In this document: one piece after another, positions 43,582 to 54,379 of the stretch | Position numbering within the stretch: the stretch's first letter is position 1 | Layout of the letters: every line of letters starts with the position of its first letter | Assembly: GCA_035578175.1 (NCBI GenBank) | Contig: JAQMRL010000001.1 | Coordinates: forward strand, 56,133,553-56,197,552 | Direction: 5' to 3' | From: Catonia carolina | Taxonomy: Eukaryota; Arthropoda; Insecta; Hemiptera; Achilidae | DNA: 64,000 nucleotides | Made by a program: the position numbers and the translations under genes | The notes under the pieces: generated by a model | What the model was told of the DNA's origin: nothing | The model's database searches: none | What the model saw: only the letters and a program-made list of their open reading frames with translations

Positions 43582-45658
43582 TCATGGCCTCCGTAGTTGC
43601 AATGGTGGTTTAGTTGGATTATCTGCGGCTGTGGTCGTTGCAGGCGGAACGGATACTGCTGTTAACAAGCCCTGCAGCGTAAGCGGACGACTTTCCTCTT
43701 GGGTTGGTGGCACCTCCCTTACTGGAGTAGTACACATGGAACGAACTCCCCTCCGCAGGCGAAGACGATTTTGCCAGATTATGAATAAACATAATGAAAC
43801 AAAAAGAAAACTGGCAACAGAAATATGTCCAGACAATCTTACCCTATTTAATTCTGAATGGAATCCTTCAAATGCCTGTATTTGAAGCATCATGTCATTG
43901 AGATTAACCGGTGTGTTACTCATGTGAACAGAATCTACTAATTTTTGAACTCGTTCTTGAATTTGTTTACTTTCTGAACCTTTTATTGTTGAAACTTCAG
44001 ATGTCGCTATAATATCAGATACATGCGGCACATATAACATAGAATCTGATGATATAAAATTCATCATACCACTTAAGTGCGGTAGTAAAGTGAAATCATC
44101 TGAATAAATTGAACTGTATTGACTGTTGTTCAATACACCAACACCATGTATAATTTCTGTTGAAACTTTATCAAATTTATCAGTATTATGCGTTAAATCT
44201 CCCGGCATACACTTCAGAGTTATCCTTGTAGGTTCCTACAAGATTGTAGGAACATCCTTGTAGGTTCCTACTTGTAGATTGATTGTATTATAGATTGTAT
44301 AATACAATCTATTATACCCATAGATTGTGATCTGGTGATCGGTAAAATATAGGTTTGAATGAATTTGGAAATAGTAATCTAGTACAAAATTTTTGAATAT
44401 TAGCTTGTACGCCCTGAAAGACTGCTAGCAAACAGCTGTCTTTTGACTTTGAGATTGGTATACTCGCTGAACAAATTATGTAAGGACCTCGTTTACAGTT
44501 AGATAGATATTCTAAATTTGGTGAAGCATAACTTTGTCGATCCTTAGATATCAGTAAGTATTCATTGTCCACCTTTAAACTGACAAATGAATTGAGTTGT
44601 TTATGATAATAAGGTATCGGTTTAAATGTGTATAATTCAAAATATCGGTTTGATGCTTTGAGCGGTATTTCAATGAATAAACGAATACCTTCTTTAACAC
44701 TAATCGCATGAACTTGTGCAATTTGATAATAAATGTATACATCTTCTAAATTTGTGCCTGTTAACAAACTTAATTCAGAACTAAGCTTGTACATAATTTG
44801 TCTCAACACAACTGATAACAACTCAGGCGGTACCAAAAGAACACTTAAATGACCCGCTGAAACAGAGTCTAACCCCTGCCTAACTTGCAAGAGTTCTTGA
44901 CGAATCGCTTCCACTGAAGTTCCCAATTCTCTTAAAACCGACGACAATTGAATGTAAAGATTAATCAAAGCTTCTGTCTTCTGTACTTCACGTTCCAACA
45001 CTATATGTTGCGCAGCTAATTTACCAAGCTCGGCAGCTAAACCTCCTACAGCATTCATACTGTTACGAACTGTTACATCCAAATCTTTAAGATAAGTTAA
45101 TTGTTTTGACGCTATGTGAACAACTGATTCAGATTCACGCTGTATGTTATCTATATGGTTATTTAAATCCTCCAAATCCACAGAATCTGGATTACCAAAC
45201 AAAAATTTAATGCCTGTCCCTATGACATTGACAAGCCCTCTTGTCACTCGTGTCCTAGGCAACATTCGATTATAAGCATCAACTTCATCCCAGGCTGCAT
45301 TTATAAGCCCTTTTAAACTTTTTAATTCAGAATTAGTCATCAATTTAACAGTTTGATTAGAAGAAGAAAAATTTCCATTTTCAATATAGGTTAAAACTTC
45401 CCTTAGACTAGTCAGCAATGAATTGAAATCATGTAGCTTTATTGTCAGTGCTACAGTCCATTTATCTCCACTTATAATCACATTCTTGTTTTTAAAGAAA
45501 ACTAAACCATTATTTATTTCACAGACTTGACTCCCGGCACAGGAATTAGTCGTAGAACCCTCCACTAGTATTCCAAATCCAAATATAAGGCAACCTAATA
45601 AAAGAAAAGAAAAGAACGATGCTAAACAATGTTTACAATAATTCCCTAACTGGTACCC
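43582..45658 (-). pseudogene. env: Envelope protein of the Gypsy element, baculovirus-F type, broken
   Basis: The frame is open from 45658 but lacks an early ATG. A hydrophobic signal-like segment (FFSFLLLGCLIFGFGI) ends near 45565, so translation would need a spliced leader, as known for gypsy env. A furin-type site (RTRVTR) is followed directly by GLVNVIGTGIKFLFG, the fusion-peptide signature shared with insect errantivirus Env and baculovirus F proteins. A heptad-rich region follows. The first frame ends at 44312; about 100 bases of palindromic sequence with stops intervene. The second frame (44208-43582) holds the membrane-proximal part, a transmembrane segment (ISVASFLFVSLCLFII) and a cytoplasmic tail. 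Env would mediate membrane fusion; this copy is interrupted. Confidence 0.85.
44213..44320. repeat. Palindromic insertion breaking env
   Basis: It contains two direct copies of TCCTTGTAGGTTCCTAC, an inverted TTGTAGGAAC, and the palindrome ATAGATTGTATAATACAATC. It lies exactly between the two env frames. Confidence 0.7.
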
Positions 45659-46242
45659 TCATGACATGTGACAACTAAGTGCAAGATTTCCCTTCCCACG
45701 CAGGAATAAATTGCGCTTGGAATCTCCTCATAAGGGAGTGCTGGCGTTCACCCCTCAGATAGAGGAACCCTAAGGTAAAGGTAGCCAACGGATAGAAAAA
45801 AACAGGTTTGAGTAAGGAAACCGTATCTTGCCCTTAATTGAATGTCATTGTCCCTACTTTAAGCTATTTAATAATTTTACTTATGCTAATTAAAAAAAAC
45901 TATATTTCTCTCGATAAATTTTATCTAATTTTTATCATAATTAATTATACCACTTATGCTGATAATAAACCACATAGGGTTTTACAATTTACTAATGTTG
46001 ATAATAATTTCCCGTTTACTTGGTTAAACTATGTTAGTTATATTTCTATTATACTTAATATTAAAATAAACAAAAACAATTCAATGACCTGATAAGAAGC
46101 AAATAAAATTATTCATTAATAAAACATATTTAACTTGAATACTATTCTAGTAATATTTTTCCTTTATAGATATTTATTAAACTTGACACTTATTTTTAAT
46201 AACAAACATAGTCGTCTAGATATGCAGGCTTCCTACTCTCTC
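45659..46242. other. Spacer between env and the BEL insertion
   Basis: AT-rich, formerly part of the pol-env gap of the Gypsy element. No gene seen. Confidence 0.5.
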
Positions 46243-46966
46243 TGTTAAATATAGTAAGCAATGTTGTAGTTTCGGAAACAATAAAAACATTAAAAGATTA
46301 TCCACGCCGAATGATCCTTTAACGCAGAACAAATAGACAAATAAACGATAGAAATCCAGAGGACCAAATTGCTTATAAAGGCGCCAGCAATTACAGCGAA
46401 ACGACTTAGAAAGTGCACGAGATAGTTAAAACAATTAAAGGTAACTGACAAAAGGGTTAGGAAATAGATAACACAAGGAATCGACATACAATGAAAATCA
46501 CACACTATTGAACTACATATGCAATACACAAGCCAACACTCACCTGAATTAAACTTGAAGATACCCTTGAGTACACCGCGCGGTGCATGGAACGAACAGA
46601 CGCTAAACAACAATTGCAAACAAGCGATTATTTCCCAATAAAAGTACATGAGCCAACACATTTATAGCTCACACGACACACACGAGCAATGCACAGAGTT
46701 CTCGACATGAGATACGATGAAAGTTAATAGAACGAAAAACTTGTAAAAACGAATGGCGTACCCCACGCCATGAGGCGAAGAACCGGCAAGCGCGCCCACA
46801 TAGTACACATGCAGAAACAACAATGAGTGATCTTACAGGAAGGAAATGAGTTAGGTGGAGGGGAGACATACGTAATCAGTGATGTCAGAGGAAATATTTG
46901 GTAAATTTGAAGGATTAGTATAGCGGGAATAATGAACTATTTTGTCAGTACGGACTGGCGTTAACA
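46243..46966 (-). repeat. 3' LTR of BEL copy 2
   Basis: Matches 60193-60916 with two substitutions: at 46867 (C here, A in the partner) and 46920 (A here, G in the partner). Minus-strand ORFs inside the LTR are identical in both and look incidental. Confidence 0.95.
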
Positions 46967-47491
46967 TACCGCCCGCCTAAATCGAAGTAAGCGATTTACA
47001 GAATTTGCAGCGAAAAACGAAGCCGCCCGCCCTGAAGCAACCAGGGAGCGGAAAACGCAGCAAGAAGACGAAGAACGATGCATCGAAGACGTCAGCAGAG
47101 GAATCGAGAGAGAAGAGGAACGGACAAATCTTGAGGTGGCGTGACAAACGCGCGGGTTTGCCCGGCCAAACGACGTACGGAACATCTTCCACGGCTTGCG
47201 CGGAAGCCAACGAGAAGCGGAGAATCTTGATGTGATTGCCAACGAGGGTTGACAACCAGAAGCGAAGAAGAAGAAGAAACAAAACGGAGAAGACGAGAGT
47301 TCCAGAATCAGAACGTGCGTTAGGAAGCCGGAGTTGGCAGAATCGGTTGAATGCATTGCAATAATACTAAAAATGCAGTCAGTGGTTGACCAGGAGCATC
47401 CCAAATCAGAGAATTGAAGTCCTGGAGAACCAAGAAGAACAAGAAGACGAAGAAGAGGAAGAAGACGAGATTGAATGTCGGAGTTGAGAAG
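46967..47491 (-). other. 3' untranslated region of BEL copy 2
   Basis: A strongly purine-biased stretch on the plus strand, with many GAAGAA words, between the pol stop and the LTR. AGGCGGGCGGTA on the minus strand abuts the LTR and may be the polypurine tract. No protein recognised. Confidence 0.5.
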
Positions 47492-50400
47492 TTAATCGTC
47501 GGGTAAGACAATAAGTTTCGACACCGGTCGAATGTATGTACCGTGAACGGTCCTTACCTCAGCGGTACGAATTGTGCGGTCCCTTCCGGGAAAGACGTTA
47601 GTGACAGTACCCAGTGGCCATAAGGCAGGGGCAGTGTCGAGGTTTTGTATGATGACAACACGACCTAACTGAAGGTTGTCACAAGCACGAGTCCATTTGT
47701 TACGCTGAGTTTGCGTGTGCAAATAGTTTAGTGACCATTGCTTCCAGAATGACTGAACTAGAACTTTGAGTTGTTGCCATCGTGAAGCAGGCCGAAGTTG
47801 ATCGATCGTGTTTTGTTCGGGTGGCTGTAACAAAGACGAGCCGATGAGAAAGTGCCCAGGAGTCAGCATAAATCTTTCTTCGCTGGGGTCGGACGAGAAT
47901 TGAAACAGTGGTCGGCTGTTTAAGACAGCCTCGATGCGCGCAAATAACGTTATGTACTCTTCGAAAAGCAACGGTTTGTCTCCGATGAGTCGAGTTAGAC
48001 AGTGTTTGGCTGATTTAACGGCGGCCTCCCATAAACCGCCGAAATTTGGCGCAGAAGGTGGATTAAAATGCCAGGTTATTTTCAACGCGGCGAGATGATT
48101 CCCGATAGCAGTAGATGAACGACGAATTTGTTGATGAATTTCGATAAATTTATTTTTGGCGCCTACGAAGTTGGTGCCGTTGTCGGAGTAAATATCCGAA
48201 GGTAAACCTCGACGAGATGCAAAACGATCTAAAGCAGCAAGAAAGGCCTCGGTTGAGAGGTCGGAAACGAACTCAAGATGAACGGCTTTAGTTGACATAC
48301 AAACAAAGACGCACAAATAGCCCTTGGAGCAGGAAGTTCTACGAAGACGATTAGTTTTTACGAAGAAAGGACCGGCATAATCAATACCAGTAGATGAAAA
48401 TGCTCGGGAAGCAGTAACACGAGAAGAAGGTAGTGTAGACATCATAGGTTGAGCAGGTCGTCCGTTGTATCTAATGCAGCGAACGCAGCGATGAATTCGT
48501 TGGCGAATGACGTTTCTAGCAGATAAAATCCAGAATTGCTGAACGATCAGAGCTTGTGTTGTACGAGGTCCCGAATGAAGCGACAATCGATGATAATAGT
48601 CACATATTAAATTGGTTAAGTGGCTACGTTTTGGCAGCAACATGGGATGCTGTGCGGTTGTACTAAGAGCAGAACGGGACAAACGACCGCCTACTGTTAG
48701 AATACCTTGGTCGTTGAGCTGAGGCGACAATGAAATAAGCGATTTAGATGGCATTTTGCCTTTGGCGATAGCATGAATGTCATCGGAGAAATGGCGCAGT
48801 TGAGTTAATTTTACACAAACGTTGGTAGCAGTGCGGATTTCTTCTGAAGTCAGAAACGAGGCGAAAACGATGGAAGAAGACTTGAGTTTTTTAACGAAGC
48901 GCAGAACATAAGCAATGATTCTTGTTAAGCGAGAAAACGAGGAGAATTTTAACAAGATATCGTCGGGAAACGAATGATCAGCAGAAACGGCGAGGCATAT
49001 TTTTTCTTGCCGTAGATCAAGTTTGTCGATAGAAACGGACGGAATGTTAATCGCAGGCCAATCTGAAGATTGCACACGAAAATTAAGCGGACCTTGCCAC
49101 CATAACTGGTGATTGATCAAGCTGGTACAATTGGTACCACGTGAAGCGACATCAGCAGGGTTTTGATCTGTAGAAATATGAGACCAGGATTTTATATCAG
49201 TCAAAGAAAGAATTTGTTGCACACGATTGGCAATAAACATTTTTAAGCGGTGTTGCGGTGTTTGTAACCAAGCCAACACGATACTAGCATCAGTGAATAG
49301 CCGAAATTCACAACAAGAAATTGAGTTTGCAAAATCGGAAATTGAAGAAATTAAACGTGCTAACAAAAGTGCAGCGCATAATTCGAGACGAGGAATAGTA
49401 ACGTTTTTTAACGGTGACACTCGGCTTTTAGCTTTGAGTAGAAACATGTTAGAATAAGAGCTGGTTTGCAAGTGAATGTAAACACAAGCTGCGTAACCTT
49501 TTTCAGAAGCATCGCAGAATCCAAGTATTCGGTATTCAGCACCGTTGGCAGTGATTAGCCGAGTTAAACGAAAATTTTGTAAGGAAGACAGATCAGTAGC
49601 GAATCTATTCCAAGCGTTGTCGAAGAGCGGCGGTAACTTGTCGTCCCACTGTAGATTGTTGTTCCAGAGCTGTTTCAAGAAGTGTTTTACCCAGAAGGTG
49701 ACTGGAGTGAGGAAGCCGAGAGGATCGAAGATTTTTGCAAGATAGGAAAGCACAGTTCGCTTGGTGACTTCAGAGTCGAAAGGAACTACATGATACGAAA
49801 ATGAATCAGAAGTGGGGTTTCACTGAAGCCCTAAAATTTTGATCGACGAGGTTTCATCTGTAAAACAGACTGGATTTTCCAGATGATCGTTCGGGAAACG
49901 TTGTAGTAAAGCAGGGTGATTAGAAGACCATTTACGCAATTGAAAGCCTCCTAAAGCGAATAATTCAACTAGCTGATCGATGAGAAGCTCAGCCTCCTTG
50001 AAATTGGAAGCACCGGTTAAAATGTCGTCGACATAAGTGCTGGAACGAATAGCATCAGACGCAAGAGGAAACGGAGTGCCTTCATCTTCTACTAGCTGAA
50101 GCAAGGTACGTTGTGCTAAGTAAGCAGATGGTTTAACGCCGTAAGTCACAGTATTTAGCTCGAATTCTTGAGGTGTAGAACTTGAATCGGAACAGTAAAA
50201 AATATGCTGATGAGATCGATCTTCAGGCCGCACAAGAATTTGTCGATACATCATTTTGATGTCAGAGCAGACAACTATTTGATGTTTACGAAAGGAAATT
50301 AAAATGTTGCAGATGTCCTTTTGTAATTTAGGACCAGACAACAGTTGATTGTTGAGCGAATTGCCGTGAAAATCAGAGAAAGAAGCGTTAAACACAACGC

Positions 50401-52400
50401 GGATTTTTCCATTAGGGTCGGCGGTTTTAAATACGCCGTGATGCGGAATTATGTATTCAGAAATTGTAGAAGCAGGCGACATGTGGTTGAGATCAAGATA
50501 TTCACGCATGAAATCGTGGTACTTTTGTTGAACTGCTGGCTGCTGAGAAACGTTAACAGTGAATTTTTTAGCAGCACGACTTGCAATGTCACGATTAGAA
50601 GATAACGATACAGAATTAGGCTTGAATGGAAGTGCAACGACGTAACGTCCAGTTTTGTCACGAGTGGTGGTATCGGAGAACAACTTTTCACAGTAGTCGT
50701 CGTCTGGATCTGTAACAGGAGGAGCGAATATTTCTTCCGACTCCCAGAAGCGCTGCATAGTTTGAGACAGCGAATCGACAGCAGCGAATAACGAGCTAGG
50801 TTGTTGATTATTGCTTGAAACCGTAGAAAATGCTGGTAATTTACCGAAAATTACCCAGCCGAAAACTGTAGAAATGGCAGAGGGACTGCCTTTGATTATA
50901 GAATTATTGTGTTGAAGTACTAAATCAGGAAACACTTCAGCGCCCAGTAAAATGTCTACAGGGGCGGAGTGGATGAAATCAGGATCAGCAAGAATTTTAT
51001 CGGAGTGTAATTGAAAGACTTCGTGAGAAATACAAACAGATGGTAAATTATTAGTAATTTTTGGAATTACTAATGCGGTTGTAGCGAGACGAAAGCCGTT
51101 GTTCTGTTTTGAAGCGATGGTAAGCTGAGAAGTGCCTAGGATTTGAGTGGTGGCAGCTGATATGCCTAACAAGTTTTGACCACATGGAATTATTTTTGCG
51201 TTAATTTGCTCTGCAGCACGAGAAGTGATTAAGTTTACTTCGGATCCGCAATCGAGAACAGCGCGGAAGGCGTGAAAGTTACCAGAGTGAGTTTGTATTA
51301 GTACTGTAGCAGTACCTAATAAAACCTTTTGAGAACCTGTTCCACACGATAGAGAATTACTGTTAGAAGTATCAAGCGGAGGCACGGTATTTTCAGTAAC
51401 GGTATCAGAGTGCGCGCTACTGAATGCAGATAGTCCTGCAGAAGGATGTTTATTAACGGCAGCACTTGTAGACGAGTTACGATCAGATGAATTAATAACC
51501 ACTTGAGAATTAGTATTACGATTGTAATTATTAGCGATAGATTTGTTACTTGGATTAATTGACGCAGAGTGACGAGCGTTGGAATCGACTTGACTTGGTG
51601 AATCGTGTAAAAGAGTGTGATGATTAGCCGCACCACATAATCGACAAGATTTAACAGATTTGCAATCCTTGCGAGAGTGCTTGCCCAAGCAGGCGAAACA
51701 TTTACGAAGTTGGAAGATTTGTTTATGTCGTTCTTCAACGGACATAGCGAGAAATTCATTGCAATTGAAAACGTTGTGGTTAGGTGAACCACAAAACTGA
51801 CATTTATAGAGCGACTCGTTATTTGTATTAGCTGGATTACTGCCTAATAAGAATGAATGTTGTTTTTTAGGCAGTGTCGGAGACAGCGGTGGTTTACGTG
51901 AAACCGGTTTGTGAACTGCCGGTTTATCGAGATTGGATTTACTTGTATGCGAAGAGCTAGCATTATCGATAGACTGATCAGAGTTGAGTAACTCGAACGA
52001 ATGCATTTTAGATGTAACGAAAGACATTAAAGCTTCGTAAGAAGGAACGCTTGCAGAAGAATTCTGATCCTCAAAGGCTTGTTTAGTAATTGGATCCAAG
52101 TTGGAATAAGCAATTTCGAACAACAGATATTCAAGAAGGTTGATGTCTAGTATCCGTAAAGCACCGATAGAAGATTCGTGTACGTTTAAAAAATGTTTTA
52201 ACGACTGATAATTGGGCGTTTCCGACTTAATGAAATTGAAAACTTGAGTTAAATGCACATTGGCGATTCGCATAGCGTTCGAGTACCGATCGAGGATTAA
52301 ATTATAAGCTAATATATAATTATCAGCTGACAGAGGTAAATGTTCAATCAACCGCAGTGGTTCGTTGGTTAAAGAACAACGTAAATAATGCAGCTTTTGT
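47492..52400 (-). pseudogene. pol: BEL/Pao gag-pol polyprotein, main part
   Basis: One frame from the LINE junction (52400) to the stop at 47492, broken only by a TGA at 49820-49822 where the family has Trp (LGLQ then NPTSDSF). In order: late gag with two zinc knuckles (CFACLGKHSRKDC and CRLCGAANHHTLLH), aspartic protease (LDCGSEVNLIT, with Cys for the usual Ser), reverse transcriptase (SDIKMMYRQI, YVDDILTG), RNase H (LGFCDASEKGYAA), and integrase. Integrase carries an HHCC motif, D-D-E residues in GIDYAGPF, SDNGTNFVGA and FGGLWEAAVK, and a BEL-type C-terminal domain (FMLTPGHFLIG). These proteins build the particle, copy the RNA and insert the DNA. The gag start is at 59694-59264 across the nested LINEs. 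Confidence 0.93.
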
Positions 52401-52497
52401 CTTCTTCTTCTTCTTGAAGTGCCTATCCTCTATGGATGTTGGCCATCACATTGATCCACATTACTCTATTCACTGCCGTTCTGAACAGAGCTGTTGC
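52401..52497 (-). pseudogene. RTE-like LINE, 3' end of RT ORF and tail
   Basis: The minus strand continues the RT frame from 58530 as RTAVNRVMWINVMANIHRG and a stop, then (GAA/AGA)n. The ending resembles the 'VMxANxxxG' terminus common in this LINE type. Confidence 0.75.
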
Positions 52498-53089
52498 CCC
52501 CAGGGGGCACCCATTCTTATATATATGAATGCTCGTCCATGCATATATATGTGGGTGTTCGGGTGTGGCAACCCCGGGACCCCAGCTAACCTTATTTCAA
52601 AACTATACACAGGTTGCTCTTACACTACACACAACAATAATACTACATCACACACACCACACTTTCTTTCAACACACACATTTACATACCCTACACACAA
52701 CACATACACAAAGTTTTCTTCCACACATTTATAATGCTGGCGAGGATGGGATGCGGGCTGGTCGTGCGTAACCCTTTCCGGATTGGAAGGTCTGGACTGT
52801 GGTTGTGCTGCTGTGAGCTTGCTCTGCCGAGGCTTTGCGCCATCCTTTAGCCCTTCCAGTCGCTTCGGTACTGTGGCAAGAAGTGGACCATGGGTAAGAG
52901 TGTTGGAGCTCTTACTGCTGCGTGCGAGCCTCTGGGACGTCGGTATCAGTGGGTCAGGCAGTACCTGACTCCCCGGCCCGGATGAAATATGTGGGAGATG
53001 GCTGCCGGGAGTACTCGGCCGGGTCCTTCTTTTTACTAGGGACCTGCGGCGTGCGCGGGTCATCTCTCCGCCCGCACCCTGCTTTCACG
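52498..53089 (+). promoter_or_regulatory. 5' UTR of the I-clade LINE
   Basis: About 590 bases starting CCCCCAGGGGGCACCC, with a CA-rich stretch (52617-52720). LINEs of this type carry an internal promoter here. I cannot point to its elements. Confidence 0.5.
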
Positions 53090-54379
53090 ATGACTGGAAA
53101 AGCACTAAAGATAATGTCTAACAAACAATCTTCCCTTGGATGTAAAAGACTATGGTCTAGCTTGTCTGACGATAGTGATAACAGTGGTGTATTAAGTAAC
53201 ACGGACAAATTTTTCGTTGTTCGTTGTGTTGCAGAAGAAGGGTCGCTATCAAAAGTTTCCCCCTTCATTATTAACAGGTCTGTGCAGTCGGTTTGTGGCT
53301 CGCCACATTCAATTAAAAAACTAAGGAATGGTACTTTGTTAATTGAAACAACGTCTGCGAAGCAAAGTAGCAGCGTTGTTAAAATTACACAAATAGGAAG
53401 TACTGCAGTCACTGTTGAGCCGCATAGATCCCTCAACTCATCTCGAGGAGTGGTTTACTCTCGAGATATACATGACATGTCTGAGGCTGAGTTATTGGAG
53501 GAGCTTACCTCCCAGCGAGTGACGCAAGTCAAAAGAGTTACGCGTCGGGAAAATGGTAGTGATGTCGGTACCCCGACACTTATCATAACATTTTCCACCC
53601 CACAACCTCCAGATCGTCTAAAGTTGGGTTACTTGTCTGTTCGAGTGAGACCGTATGTCCCAAACCCTCTGCGCTGTTTTCAGTGCCAGGAATACGGACA
53701 TACGAAAACTAACTGCAAGAAACCTGCGATATGCGCAAAGTGCAGTTCACCTGACCACTTAGACAGCGAATGCACTTCTGAAACAGAACTGTGTGCAAAC
53801 TGTAAAGGAAGTCATTCAGCAAGGTCTCGGGAATGCCCTAAGTATAAAGAAGAACGGGAAATTCAGAAAATTTCGTCTGAACAGAAGCTTTCATTTCCCG
53901 CTGCCCGGAGCGAGTACAGAAAACTAAATAGCATCCGAAATGCAGTCCAGCCTGACATTTCGTTTGCAGCTGCAACTAGTGTTCAGTCTCGTGTGTCTGG
54001 TGAGTGCTCGTCATGCGTAGAGTTGAAAAGTGTTGTTGAGAACCTAACTAAACAGGTTGCTTCCCTAACTTCTGCACTTAAAGCGTTATTAAGCACCAAG
54101 CAAACAGAAATTGGTTCAAAGAGCTCAGTGTCTCAAGTGTGTAACCTTTCTGCGACGCAGAGTACAAAAGCTCAGCTGTCAAGTAAGACAGCCTCTACCT
54201 CAAAGGGAAAACCCCTTTCAGTATCCAAGACGCTTCCAGCGGAAGCGTCTAAATTTTTAAAATCTCCTCCGTCTGGGTCCAAGATCCACGATATGATAGG
54301 AGATTCATCGGCCCTAGAAAAGGGCTTTATACAAGTAAAAGGGAAAAAAGGGAAGGAGAAAATTGTGTTTGAAACGTAA
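53090..54379 (+). CDS. ORF1: I-clade LINE ORF1 (gag-like nucleic-acid-binding protein)
   Basis: About 429 residues if it starts at MTGKALKIMSNKQ (53090); an upstream in-frame ATG at 52922 would add 56 residues of low-complexity leader. I prefer 53090. The central region (KTKNCKK-like spacing) holds three CCHC zinc knuckles: CFQCQEYGHTKTNC, CAKCSSPDHLDSEC and CANCKGSHSARSREC. A short coiled-coil-like segment follows (SVVENLTKQVASLTSALKAL). The C-terminus is Ser/Lys-rich. ORF1 proteins of this group bind the element's RNA and carry it back to the nucleus. The frame is intact and the TAA at 54377 is in the same frame as ORF2. Confidence 0.88.
   Translation: MTGKALKIMSNKQSSLGCKRLWSSLSDDSDNSGVLSNTDKFFVVRCVAEEGSLSKVSPFIINRSVQSVCGSPHSIKKLRNGTLLIETTSAKQSSSVVKITQIGSTAVTVEPHRSLNSSRGVVYSRDIHDMSEAELLEELTSQRVTQVKRVTRRENGSDVGTPTLIITFSTPQPPDRLKLGYLSVRVRPYVPNPLRCFQCQEYGHTKTNCKKPAICAKCSSPDHLDSECTSETELCANCKGSHSARSRECPKYKEEREIQKISSEQKLSFPAARSEYRKLNSIRNAVQPDISFAAATSVQSRVSGECSSCVELKSVVENLTKQVASLTSALKALLSTKQTEIGSKSSVSQVCNLSATQSTKAQLSSKTASTSKGKPLSVSKTLPAEASKFLKSPPSGSKIHDMIGDSSALEKGFIQVKGKKGKEKIVFET

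Noticed and set aside
46290..46869. ORFs inside the BEL LTR, duplicated at 60240-60611
   Set aside because: They are identical only because the LTRs are identical; they are non-coding by position and composition.
46977..47404. Plus and minus ORFs in the purine-rich region
   Set aside because: Low-complexity GAA/CTT composition keeps frames open; no domain.
52357..52771. ORFs at the start of the I-clade LINE
   Set aside because: They span the RTE tail, the TSD and the LINE 5' UTR; the frames are incidental.
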